64,000 nucleotides of DNA, from contig JAQUKH010000006.1 of assembly GCA_028719205.1 (NCBI GenBank), forward strand, positions 1 through 64,000, in the 5' to 3' direction. Below are positions 18,595 to 27,692 of the stretch, in pieces. The stretch is from a bacterium. GTDB taxonomy: Bacteria; JACRDZ01; JAQUKH01. Position numbers and translations under genes: made by a program. The notes under the pieces are model-generated. The model searched no databases and had not been told where the DNA came from. It saw only the letters and a list, made by a program, of their open reading frames with translations. Numbering within the stretch: the stretch's first letter is position 1; each line of letters begins with the position of its first letter.

Positions 18595-20136
18595 ATGTTA
18601 TCAATTATTAATAGCTGTGCTGTTTTTGGAATAGAAAGTTATCTGGTCCGGGTTGAGGTGGATATTGCCGGAGGCCTGCCGAGCTATTCTACGGTTGGGT
18701 TGCCGGACGCGGCGGTCAAGGAAAGCAAGGACCGGGTAAAGGCGGCGATAAAGAACTCGGATTTTGAATTCCCGAGCAAAAGGATCACGGTCAACCTCTC
18801 GCCGGCGGATGTGAAAAAAGAGGGGCCTGATTTTGACCTGCCGATTGCTATCGGGATCCTTGTGGCCACGGGCCAGCTAAAATCAGAAAAAATAAAAGAA
18901 TACGCGATCCTCGGAGAACTTTCACTAGACGGCACGGTGCAAAAAATTAACGGTGCTCTGCCTGTCGCTTTGGGAATAAAAAGAGAAGGTTTAAAAGGAA
19001 TAATTTTACCTCATGCCAATTCTGATGAGGCCGGCGTAGTTGAGGGTATTGAAGTTATTCCCGTAAAAGACCTTTTTGAAACTGTTAAATTTCTTGAAGG
19101 CGAAAAAAATATTTCGCCTCACAAGGTTGATCTGAATGAGATATTTGATAACAGCAGAAATTATGAACTGGATTTTTCCGATGTTAAGGGCCAGGAGCAG
19201 GCAAAGAGGGCTTTAGAGGTAGCGGCGGCCGGCGGGCATAATGTTATTATGGTTGGCCCCCCGGGTTCAGGAAAGACCATGCTGGCCCAGCGTTTCCCGA
19301 CGATCCTGCCGGATTTTAGTTTAGATGAGGCTTTGGAAACGACCAAGATTCACAGTGTGGCGGGAATACTGGCCTCCGAAAAAGGGCTGATAGCGGTACG
19401 GCCTTTCCGGTCGCCGCATCATACCATATCAAGTATAGCGCTGACAGGCGGCGGACAGTATCCGAGGCCTGGCGAGGTAAGCCTCGCGCATCACGGGGTG
19501 TTATTTTTGGATGAACTTCCTGAATTTCACCGGAGCGTATTAGAAGTTTTGCGCCAGCCATTAGAGGATGGCGTTGTTACAATTTCCCGCGCGGCGGCTT
19601 CATTGACATATCCCGCGAGGTTTATGCTGACCGCGGCGATGAATCCCTGCCCCTGCGGATATTATGGTGACTCATTCCATGAATGCAGGTGCACGCCAAA
19701 CCAGATCCACAGGTACCGCTCAAAAGTTTCAGGCCCTTTATTGGATAGAATTGATATTCATCTGGATGTTCCCGCGGTGAAATTTAAAGATATATCAAGC
19801 AAAGCTCCTGCTGAGAGTTCAGCGGATATAAAGCTAAGGATAAATAAAGCAAGGAATATCCAGAAAGACCGTTTCAAAAACCACAAGAAAAAGGTTTTCT
19901 GCAACTCCCATATGGGCCATAAAGATATTAAAAAATATTGTGAAATAGATGAGACCTCACTAAACCTTCTCAAAGAAGCCATCCAGAAAATGGGTTTCTC
20001 CGCCCGCGCCTACGACCGCATCCTGAAAGTCTCCCGCACGATCGCGGATCTGGATGGAATAGAGAACATTCGGCAGGATCATATCTTAGAGGCTATTCAA
20101 TATAGGAGTTTGGATAGGGGGGAGAATAAATTTTAG
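18595..20136 (+). CDS. comM: ComM/YifB-family Mg-chelatase-like AAA ATPase
   Basis: [78 protein letters not shown]. Confidence 0.96.
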   Translation: MLSIINSCAVFGIESYLVRVEVDIAGGLPSYSTVGLPDAAVKESKDRVKAAIKNSDFEFPSKRITVNLSPADVKKEGPDFDLPIAIGILVATGQLKSEKIKEYAILGELSLDGTVQKINGALPVALGIKREGLKGIILPHANSDEAGVVEGIEVIPVKDLFETVKFLEGEKNISPHKVDLNEIFDNSRNYELDFSDVKGQEQAKRALEVAAAGGHNVIMVGPPGSGKTMLAQRFPTILPDFSLDEALETTKIHSVAGILASEKGLIAVRPFRSPHHTISSIALTGGGQYPRPGEVSLAHHGVLFLDELPEFHRSVLEVLRQPLEDGVVTISRAAASLTYPARFMLTAAMNPCPCGYYGDSFHECRCTPNQIHRYRSKVSGPLLDRIDIHLDVPAVKFKDISSKAPAESSADIKLRINKARNIQKDRFKNHKKKVFCNSHMGHKDIKKYCEIDETSLNLLKEAIQKMGFSARAYDRILKVSRTIADLDGIENIRQDHILEAIQYRSLDRGENKF

Positions 20137-20238
20137 GCTATTGATTTATTCATTAGTTGAATCATTTAGCGGTATAGATTACAATGGTGGCAATGAAATG
20201 AGGAAAAAAGAGAACGAATTGGAAGTAAGGGGGGAAAT

Positions 20239-20853
20239 ATGAAAAAGTCAATAAATTTTGCGGTTTTGATACTGTTTGTTTTTTCATTAGGGGCTAAAAT
20301 AGAAGCAGTGGGAGAAAGTAAAAAGGCAGAGGAAGCCAAAAAATATAGTGCTACACTTTCTCAGGCTTTGATCCAAACAGAAAATTCATCATTTAAACAA
20401 TTTGGCCCCGATGGTAAACCGTATATTCATGGGGATTCAAAATATTGTGGAATAGGAAATATTAGTTTAACACAGAATCCGAATGGTATAGATGTATGGG
20501 TTACTAATGACAAAGGAGAAAAAATTCACATTGTTGCTACAAAAGAAGAAATAGAGAATGATATATATAAAAATATTGAAGGTAGTCTTGCCAAGTTTAA
20601 AGACGCTCTAGAAAATGTGGAATGGACTTATGATCAAAAAAACATAACTATATCAGATGAAGAAAAGGCTGCGATTACGTATAGTGAGTATATTGGAGGA
20701 GCATGCAGCCGATGGAAAATAGATGTACGCCCAGATGAAAGTTATTGGCGTGAAAAAGCTAAAATAGATATAACCAATACCTCAAATACTATATTGGATA
20801 TATTAAATCGTAAATCCAATTACATGAAAAATTATGGAATATTGGATAAATGA
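20239..20853 (+). CDS. Secreted protein of unknown function, cassette gene 1
   Basis: Signal peptide MKKSINFAVLILFVFSLGAKIEA; AGTAAGGGGGG SD-like; no recognised domain. Confidence 0.7.
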   Translation: MKKSINFAVLILFVFSLGAKIEAVGESKKAEEAKKYSATLSQALIQTENSSFKQFGPDGKPYIHGDSKYCGIGNISLTQNPNGIDVWVTNDKGEKIHIVATKEEIENDIYKNIEGSLAKFKDALENVEWTYDQKNITISDEEKAAITYSEYIGGACSRWKIDVRPDESYWREKAKIDITNTSNTILDILNRKSNYMKNYGILDK

Positions 20854-20877
20854 AAATAATTTATTAGGAGAGCAACA

Positions 20878-21957
20878 ATGAAAAATATATTAAGGAATCT
20901 AAAAAAGATTATTAAAAATATTTTTAAAATATTTTCGGGATTAATTCTAATATTATTTTTAGTATCTAATGCAAATGCCCAATTGATTGGGTACACTTTT
21001 AATGATAATGGGAAAATATATGAAATTGATTTCGGATCTTGCAAAATTTTAAGAGAAATGAATGTTGGGAGATCAATGGATGCTGCAAAAATAATCTATG
21101 ATAAAAATAACATTAAAAGTTATATTGTTTTCAATAGTTATGAAATTATAATTGTTAATTTGATAGATTTTAAAATTGAAAAAACAATCAAATCACCGGA
21201 TTTATATAAATTTTCAAGGGCTACTCCTATATTTTTAAATTTAATAAAAAATCAAATATACATTGAAACAAAAAAAATTATAGATGTAAATAAAAAGCAA
21301 GAAGAACATCGACTTCTTTCTTATAACACTAACGATTATTCCTATTCCGAAGTTGATAATAAATTTTTTAGATATTATCAATTTACATCTGACGGAAAAT
21401 ATTTATATCGAATTTGGGACAATAGTGATATTAAAAAAATAGAGAAAAGAAGTACTAGTAATTTCGAATTAATAAATACTTTTCACCTCCCGGAAATTCC
21501 CAAAATTGATGATATTGAAAGTTTCATTTTATCTCCCGATAATAAAAAAATTTATATAAATGGATTTTTAAGGCAGGATTCTTATAAATGCTATGAATTT
21601 GTTTTAGATGCAACAAATGGAAACTTATTAAATTTTTTAACATTTGAGGAACATGTAGCCGCTATTTCTGAAGAAGCTAAGTATTTATATACGACAAAAA
21701 TAGATACTGCAACTTCAAATTTTGTTCTTAAAAAAATAAATACTGATAATTTTTCCCAAGAAGAAATACCTATCGTATCTGACCATATTACTGTTGATAA
21801 CATTTCTATATCGCCCGATGGGTCGGTTTTATTGATAGGCAGCGACAGTGATGTTAAAAATCCTAAAGGATATGTTACAGTAGTAGATCTAAAAGAGAGA
21901 AAAATTAAAGGGCAAATTGAATTAGAGACATTCCCAATTGCAATTTATTTCGAATAA
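20878..21957 (+). CDS. Secreted beta-propeller-like (YVTN-type) protein, cassette gene 2
   Basis: N-terminal hydrophobic segment; repeated SPDNKKIYINGF / SPDGSVLLIGSD blade-like motifs. Confidence 0.65.
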   Translation: MKNILRNLKKIIKNIFKIFSGLILILFLVSNANAQLIGYTFNDNGKIYEIDFGSCKILREMNVGRSMDAAKIIYDKNNIKSYIVFNSYEIIIVNLIDFKIEKTIKSPDLYKFSRATPIFLNLIKNQIYIETKKIIDVNKKQEEHRLLSYNTNDYSYSEVDNKFFRYYQFTSDGKYLYRIWDNSDIKKIEKRSTSNFELINTFHLPEIPKIDDIESFILSPDNKKIYINGFLRQDSYKCYEFVLDATNGNLLNFLTFEEHVAAISEEAKYLYTTKIDTATSNFVLKKINTDNFSQEEIPIVSDHITVDNISISPDGSVLLIGSDSDVKNPKGYVTVVDLKERKIKGQIELETFPIAIYFE

Positions 21958-22102
21958 TGAAATAAAAATAGCCTACTTTTTTGTGAGCCTATCTAGCTTA
22001 AATTGAACCATTTGTTAATAGGGAGCAGTATAAATAAGGACAATTAACCTTCCTCTCAAAACCTTATTGATTAAAAATAATTGCGATTAAAAAGATAAAA
22101 TA

Positions 22103-22287
22103 GATAGAATTGACATTCATTTAGATGTTCCCGCGGTAAAATTTAAGGACATATCAAGTAAAATCCCGGCCGAAAGTTCCGCGGATATAAAGTTAAGGAT
22201 AAATAAAGCAAGGAACGTATTCAGCAGAATCATATTTTAGAAGCTATCCAATATCGGAGTTTAGATAGGGGTGAGAATAAATTTTAA
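22103..22287 (+). pseudogene. Decayed second copy of the comM 3' end
   Basis: 37 codons (95/111 nt identical to 19747-19857) joined by GT to 23 terminal codons homologous to 20068-20136; the 210-nt middle is missing and the frame is broken. Confidence 0.93.
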
Positions 22288-22370
22288 AAATAATTTCTGT
22301 CTCTTTATCTGGGCCAAAAAACTTTTGTGTTCATTCCAGAAATCGGTTTTCGGCAAAATATGGAATTTAT

Positions 22371-22760
22371 CTATGTTTTAAAATTAGAATTTTCCGCGAA
22401 ACGGTCTATGACCTCTTTTACATTATTATCTATTCTTTCAAAAAAAGTGGCTATTCCATAAATCGGATTTTTTTTATATCCAGCATTATATTGCCTGTCT
22501 TCATCTATCCGGCATACCTTACCTAAACAATTAACTGGTTCATTAATAAAAGGCAGTTTAATGTTTAATTCTATTCTTGTATTTACAGGGATTTTTTTAT
22601 TAAAATTAAAACATATCCCGCTTGAGCTCAAATTTTTTATTGTTACCATATGCCACTTGGAAAGATCATCACAGAATGCTATTTCTCCACTAATACGAAA
22701 TCTTACAATAAACAATTTTTGAATTCTCTTAGCTCTTTTAGGTAAAATTAAAGGTTCCAT
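22371..22760 (-). CDS. PilZ-domain protein
   Basis: RFRISGEIAFCDDLSKWHMVTIKNLSSSGICFNFNKKIPVNTRIELNIKLP. Confidence 0.8.
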   Translation of the reverse strand: MEPLILPKRAKRIQKLFIVRFRISGEIAFCDDLSKWHMVTIKNLSSSGICFNFNKKIPVNTRIELNIKLPFINEPVNCLGKVCRIDEDRQYNAGYKKNPIYGIATFFERIDNNVKEVIDRFAENSNFKT

Positions 22761-23033
22761 AGGTATCTATTATAAAACAAAAAAGATAAAAAAAGTGATT
22801 TAATGAAAATTTTATCAAACAATAACGTTTGTGTCAATTGTATCAGCAATATTAAAATGTTTGATTTACCCCTTCAAATCAAAAGCTTATCCAATTTCCT
22901 TTGACTCAGATTCAAGAGTTGTCTCTGATAAATAATTTTCTCACTAAGGGTTTTTTTCTGGTAAAATGTTTTCCGGCGTATAAACAGGAAATTTAATTAT
23001 TTTGGGAATAAAGGGCAAAATGGAAATACAGGT

Positions 23034-23897
23034 ATGATAAATATCACCAAACATAAGAAGGCTGAGGACGACATAAAGGAGTCCGAAGAGATATTTGAAA
23101 GCGTGGTGGATAATATCGGTATTGGTGTATCGCTCATCAGTCCGGCTATGGAGATATTATCCATGAATAAACAAATGAAAAAATGGTTCCCGGATATTGA
23201 TGTTACCAAAAAGCCGGTTTGCTATCGAGCTTTTAATAAACCACCGAAAAAAATTATCTGCCATTATTGCCCAACCCATAAGACCTTAAAAAACGGACAG
23301 GTTTATGAGTCTATTACTGAAACTCCCGCAGGCGGCAAAATTATTAATTATAGAATAATTTCTTCCGCGATTAAAAATAAAGAAGGGAAGATCATTGCGG
23401 CGATAGAGATGGTGGAAGATATTACTAGGCGCAAGGAAGTAGAAGATGCCCTGAAAAAGTCTAAGGAAGAATTGCGTAAACAAAAATTGGTTTTGGAACA
23501 GAAAAATTTAGCCCTGAAAGAAATGCTGGAGCATATTGAGAGAACAAAAATTGATATGAAAGAAAACATAGCAATTAATGTAAATGAAATATTACTGCCA
23601 ATTTTAAAAAAACTGAAAATAAAAGGAGCATCCTCTAAGTATACTAATTTACTCCAATACCATTTAGAAACCTTAGTTTCTTCTTTTGGTTATAAAATTA
23701 CAGAAAAAAACACTAAATTAACAACCCGGGAAATTGAGATCTGCAACATTTTAAAAGGTGGTCTTACAAGTAAAGATGCCTCTGAACTTTTAAATATTTC
23801 TCGCCAGACAATTGAAAAACACCGCAAAAATATAAGAAAAAAGTTAAACATATCTAATGAAAAGGTTAATTTAATTTCTTTTCTGCAAAGACTCTAG
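23034..23897 (+). CDS. PAS-domain LuxR/NarL-type HTH regulator
   Basis: PAS segment plus C-terminal LTTREIEICNILKGGLTSKDASELLNISRQTIEKHRKNIRKKL. Confidence 0.9.
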   Translation: MINITKHKKAEDDIKESEEIFESVVDNIGIGVSLISPAMEILSMNKQMKKWFPDIDVTKKPVCYRAFNKPPKKIICHYCPTHKTLKNGQVYESITETPAGGKIINYRIISSAIKNKEGKIIAAIEMVEDITRRKEVEDALKKSKEELRKQKLVLEQKNLALKEMLEHIERTKIDMKENIAINVNEILLPILKKLKIKGASSKYTNLLQYHLETLVSSFGYKITEKNTKLTTREIEICNILKGGLTSKDASELLNISRQTIEKHRKNIRKKLNISNEKVNLISFLQRL

Positions 23898-23937
23898 CTA
23901 AAAAATATAAAAATCTACCCTAGCCTCTTTATATATT

Positions 23938-23958
23938 ATGGGTATTATCTATACCCAT
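23938..23958. promoter_or_regulatory. Perfect 8+5+8 dyad ATGGGTAT-TATCT-ATACCCAT
   Basis: Between the LuxR-type gene and the CBM48 gene, upstream of a promoter. Confidence 0.6.
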
Positions 23959-23979
23959 TATGTAACCATTAAAACCCTG

Positions 23980-24008
23980 TTGATGTTTCTAAATTAATAA
24001 AATAGAAT
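23980..24008 (+). promoter_or_regulatory. Promoter TTGATG-17-TAGAAT
   Basis: Spacing exact; precedes ATG 24048 with SD AAGGAGGT. Confidence 0.5.
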
Positions 24009-24047
24009 CTTATAGTTATAATTAAAATCATATAAGGAGGTAAGGTT

Positions 24048-24332
24048 ATGGCAAAGAAATTATTCAGCAAAAAGAAAAAAGTTTTATTTCTGCTTAATGC
24101 CCCTGACGCGAAAGAAGTATTATTAACGGGTGATTTTAATTCGTGGAAAGAAGCCGGGCTAAAAATGGAAAAGGGTAATAATGGGGAATGGAGTACAGAA
24201 GTAAATCTTGAACCGGGTAGATATGAGTATAAATTTATTGTTGATGGCCAGTGGTGGACAGATCCTTTAAATACTAGTACCGTTACAAATTCAGTTGGCT
24301 CATTAAATTCATTAAAAGAAGTAATTTCCTGA
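24048..24332 (+). CDS. Stand-alone CBM48/AMPK glycogen-binding-domain protein
   Basis: LNAPDAKEVLLTGDFNSWKEAGLKMEKGNNGEWSTEVNLEPGRYEYKFIVDGQWWTDP. Confidence 0.9.
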   Translation: MAKKLFSKKKKVLFLLNAPDAKEVLLTGDFNSWKEAGLKMEKGNNGEWSTEVNLEPGRYEYKFIVDGQWWTDPLNTSTVTNSVGSLNSLKEVIS

Positions 24333-24341
24333 TTCTCTGTT

Positions 24342-26057
24342 TTATTTTAATTTAAATTTTTTTTCGGTAAAAAGCTTCTGGCAAATATCCACAACATCCG
24401 GATCATAGAGGATGCCTTTATTGGAGGCGATCTCTTTTAATGCTTTCTTTATGCTGTAAGAAGCCCTGTAAGGCCGGTGCGAAGCCATAGCTTCAACAAC
24501 ATCAGCTACTGCTATGATCTTGGCTTCCAGCAGGATGTCTTTGCCCTTAATACCGCCCGGATATCCTGAACCGTTTTCTCTTTCATGATGCTGCAGAATA
24601 ATTTGAGCGATAGGCCAGGGGAAATCTATATTTTTTAATATATTGTAACCGGTCTGAGGGTGTGTTTTAATTATGTTAAATTCCATATCAGTTATTTTGC
24701 CGGGTTTAGTGAGAATTTCAGAGGGAACGGATATTTTTCCTAAATCATGAACACTTCCAGCTATACGAATTCCGTCAATCTGTTTTTCAGAAAGACACAT
24801 TTCTTTGGCTATAGAACGAGCAAGATCAGAAACTCTCCTTTGATGTCCGGCTGTATAAGGATCCCTTGTTTCAACAGTTGATACTATGGCTTGAATAGTT
24901 CCATTTATTGCTTCCCGCAGTCTTCCCAGGGTGCTGATAAGTTGTTCCTCGTCCTTTTTACGCACGATAACCCCGGCTAAAGTGTCAGCAATGGCTTGAA
25001 GAAAATTCTCTTCTTTTTGATTCCGGATATGTCCGTGTATTAAGTGCAAATTCAGCACCCCGAGAACTTTATTGTCGTATATTATCGGGACACAATAATG
25101 CCCGTGAGGAGTTATTGCCTTATACATAACGCTATGGCGTTTGTCAATGCAATTTGAAAATTGTATTTTTCGTGTTAACGCGGCCTGGCCACAAAGGCAT
25201 TTACCTAAAGGGACCTGTGAACACGCTTTTAACATTTGGCTCGGGATATTTCTTCCTGCTTTCATTACCAGGATCTCAGTATTATCTTCAATGAGAAATA
25301 TACAGCCCCGGGGGCTGGAGGAAAAGCAGGGAATTGATAATATAATATCAATAGTATGTTCTAAATATTCATTAAAAACCATATTTGTTTGTGAGAGGTG
25401 TAAAAATTTGTTCAGGATGATCTGGTCATCATAGTTTTGCTGGATTTTCGTTTCTACCTGTTTGTATCCGTCATTCTTGATATATTCCCATTTATCTCCC
25501 TCTTTAATAAGAGTAAACTGGTGCCTGCTTACTATTTTTACAATTTCAGATTGATCACATTTATCAAGGGAATACGCGCAAACGGTTTTTATCTGATGCT
25601 CAGAAATTATCTTGTTTACTTCATCTTCATAATCAACAAAGCTTTTCCAATCTTTTCTCGCAAGCCAGGCCGGATTATTTATTAACCTCATTCCATCATA
25701 ACCTTTGAGTAAGGCTTGATTTAATTTGTTGATCCAGATGTTAGAAATCCTTTGAATATTAAAAAGATCATTCTCAATATACCATTTGTCATGGAAGATT
25801 ATTTCTATTTGTCCTTTTTCAAGGTATTTATCGAAATCAGGTACAGCATTTCTTATCGCTTCTTCACCCTCCTTACAAATAACAGGTTCTGAAGTAAACA
25901 AGATACAGAATTCATTATTTTTCAAACCTGTTTTGAAATATGGCACTAAAACGTCAATTAAATCTTTTTTATTCTGATAAAAATGACATAAATGAGTGCC
26001 CCACGGGATATCACTTATAATATTATTTTCTGTTTTTTTTACGGCTGTTTTTTCCAT
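24342..26057 (-). CDS. MEDS-GAF-HD-GYP domain protein (putative c-di-GMP phosphodiesterase)
   Basis: MEDS: PWGTHLCHFYQNKKDLIDVLVPYFKTGLKNNEFCILF; GAF; VHDLGKISVPSEIL...HHERENGSGYPGGIKG. Confidence 0.9.
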   Translation of the reverse strand: MEKTAVKKTENNIISDIPWGTHLCHFYQNKKDLIDVLVPYFKTGLKNNEFCILFTSEPVICKEGEEAIRNAVPDFDKYLEKGQIEIIFHDKWYIENDLFNIQRISNIWINKLNQALLKGYDGMRLINNPAWLARKDWKSFVDYEDEVNKIISEHQIKTVCAYSLDKCDQSEIVKIVSRHQFTLIKEGDKWEYIKNDGYKQVETKIQQNYDDQIILNKFLHLSQTNMVFNEYLEHTIDIILSIPCFSSSPRGCIFLIEDNTEILVMKAGRNIPSQMLKACSQVPLGKCLCGQAALTRKIQFSNCIDKRHSVMYKAITPHGHYCVPIIYDNKVLGVLNLHLIHGHIRNQKEENFLQAIADTLAGVIVRKKDEEQLISTLGRLREAINGTIQAIVSTVETRDPYTAGHQRRVSDLARSIAKEMCLSEKQIDGIRIAGSVHDLGKISVPSEILTKPGKITDMEFNIIKTHPQTGYNILKNIDFPWPIAQIILQHHERENGSGYPGGIKGKDILLEAKIIAVADVVEAMASHRPYRASYSIKKALKEIASNKGILYDPDVVDICQKLFTEKKFKLK

Positions 26058-26396
26058 TTAATTATCTCCAGATTTTCATTTTATTTTCTAAAATTACTCA
26101 CTGAGATTTTTGTTTCTCTCCAGGAAGAGTACTCATTTATTATATATGTCATAAATAATACACGGTTAATCGATTTATACCTTAAATAGGCTTTCCTGCT
26201 TTTATTTATTTACGATATAGAATCTTTGATATATATGTGTAAATAATGTGGTATGGTTATTTTTATCTTTTTTGCCTTTCAAGGCTTTTTTTCTGTTAAA
26301 ATAACTCCTTAAGTATAATTCCGGAAGGTTCGATAATCTTAGATAAGAGGTTTTATCTTTAAAATAATAGAGTGATTTGAGGTAAAGGGGAGTAAA

Positions 26397-26741
26397 ATGC
26401 AGTTACTGGTTATGGTGCTAAATAGAGAAGAGTATATGGAAGAAGTACTTACAATTTTTGTTGAGGCCGGTGTTTCAGGGGCGACTATTCTTGATTCCGA
26501 AGGTATGGGGAGGGCCGTTTCTTATGATATCCCGATCTTCGCGACCCTGAAAAATATAATGAAAGGGACTCATTTTTATAATAGAACTATTTTTTCGGTT
26601 TTTGAAGATGAAGAACTTTTAGAAAAAACTATTGATATGATACGAAAAACCATTGACCTTGATAAAGAGGGGACAGGTATTCTTTTTACGGTTCCAGTCG
26701 GCAAAGTTTACGGATTGACAAATGAAGAGTTGAAATGGTAA
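26397..26741 (+). CDS. PII-like regulatory protein
   Basis: LVMVLNREEYMEEVLTIFVEAGVSGATILDSEGMGRA; ~110 aa, ferredoxin-like pattern. Confidence 0.55.
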   Translation: MQLLVMVLNREEYMEEVLTIFVEAGVSGATILDSEGMGRAVSYDIPIFATLKNIMKGTHFYNRTIFSVFEDEELLEKTIDMIRKTIDLDKEGTGILFTVPVGKVYGLTNEELKW

Positions 26742-26797
26742 AAGGTTCCAGGTTGTTAAGTTTTAGTTAAATTATACCGATTTTGTTGAGGAAGCTT

Positions 26798-27571
26798 ATG
26801 ATATTAGGTTTTTTTGAATCTATAGGTAAAAATCTTAGTATTTTCGTTAAAGAAATCGGGCGTTTTACAATTTTTTATTTTAAATCCTTATTTCTTGTAG
26901 TAAGCGGGCCTGTTAATTTTAAGCAGACATTTATTCATATGGAACGGATAGGTGTCAGCAGCCTTCCTGTGGTTTTGATCACCGCGGGTTTTAGCGGCAT
27001 GGTTTTGGCTGTACAGACTTTTTACGGTATGAGTTTCATGAATATCTCGCGGTATGTCGGCCCGATTGTCGGTTTGAGTATGACCCGTGAGTTAGGGCCG
27101 GTGCTTACAGGGCTTATTGTTGCCGGGCGTATAAGTTCATCAATGGCCGCTGAACTGGGAACAATGCAGGTTACGGAACAAATTGACGCGTTTTGGACCT
27201 TAGCGGTTAATCCTTACAGATATCTGGTTGTTCCAAGGTTGATCGCATCAATTATTATGCTTCCTTTATTGACAGCTATTGCCGCTGTTACAGGAATTAT
27301 GGGGGGATTAGTTGTTTCAGCCAGTAAATTTAATGTTAATCCCATTCTTTATTATGAAACAACGCGGAATATTCTGGTGCTCAGGGATATTTATAACGGA
27401 TTGATAAAGGCTTTTTTCTTTGGAATGATCATAGCGATCGTTGGATGTTATAAAGGTTTTTCTACGCGGGGCGGCGCGGAAGGTGTTGGTTTATCGACCA
27501 CGGGCGCGGTAGTTTTAGCCTCTATACTTATTTTGGTTTCTGATTACTATTTGACGATTATATTTTTTTAA
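26798..27571 (+). CDS. mlaE: MlaE-family ABC transporter permease
   Basis: MERIGVSSLPVVLITAGFSGMVLAVQTF, LTRELGPVLTGLIVAGRISSSMAAELGTMQVTEQIDA. Confidence 0.94.
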   Translation: MILGFFESIGKNLSIFVKEIGRFTIFYFKSLFLVVSGPVNFKQTFIHMERIGVSSLPVVLITAGFSGMVLAVQTFYGMSFMNISRYVGPIVGLSMTRELGPVLTGLIVAGRISSSMAAELGTMQVTEQIDAFWTLAVNPYRYLVVPRLIASIIMLPLLTAIAAVTGIMGGLVVSASKFNVNPILYYETTRNILVLRDIYNGLIKAFFFGMIIAIVGCYKGFSTRGGAEGVGLSTTGAVVLASILILVSDYYLTIIFF

Positions 27572-27574
27572 TGA

Positions 27575-27594
27575 ATCCCGATTTTAATCGGGAT
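27575..27594 (+). repeat. Hairpin ATCCCGAT-TTTA-ATCGGGAT after mlaE
   Basis: Perfect 8-bp inverted repeat starting 3 nt after the stop codon. Confidence 0.85.
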
Positions 27595-27601
27595 GAATTT
27601 A

Positions 27602-27686
27602 CCCCGATGTAACATCGGGGGTTCAATTCGCACTATCATTTCTGTGCGCACTTCGTGCTTCATAAACGATGTGCTCATTGAAGGAG
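27602..27686 (+). promoter_or_regulatory. Structured leader copy A upstream of mlaD
   Basis: CCCCGATGTAACATCGGGG + TTCAATTCGCACTATCAT ... GATGTGCTCATTGAAGGAG; shared with tatA leader. Confidence 0.75.
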
Positions 27687-27692
27687 AATTTT

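Noticed and set aside
27618-27640. GGGTTCAATTC resembling a tRNA T-arm
   Set aside because: No acceptor, D or anticodon arms around it; it is part of the repeated hairpin leader shared with tatA.
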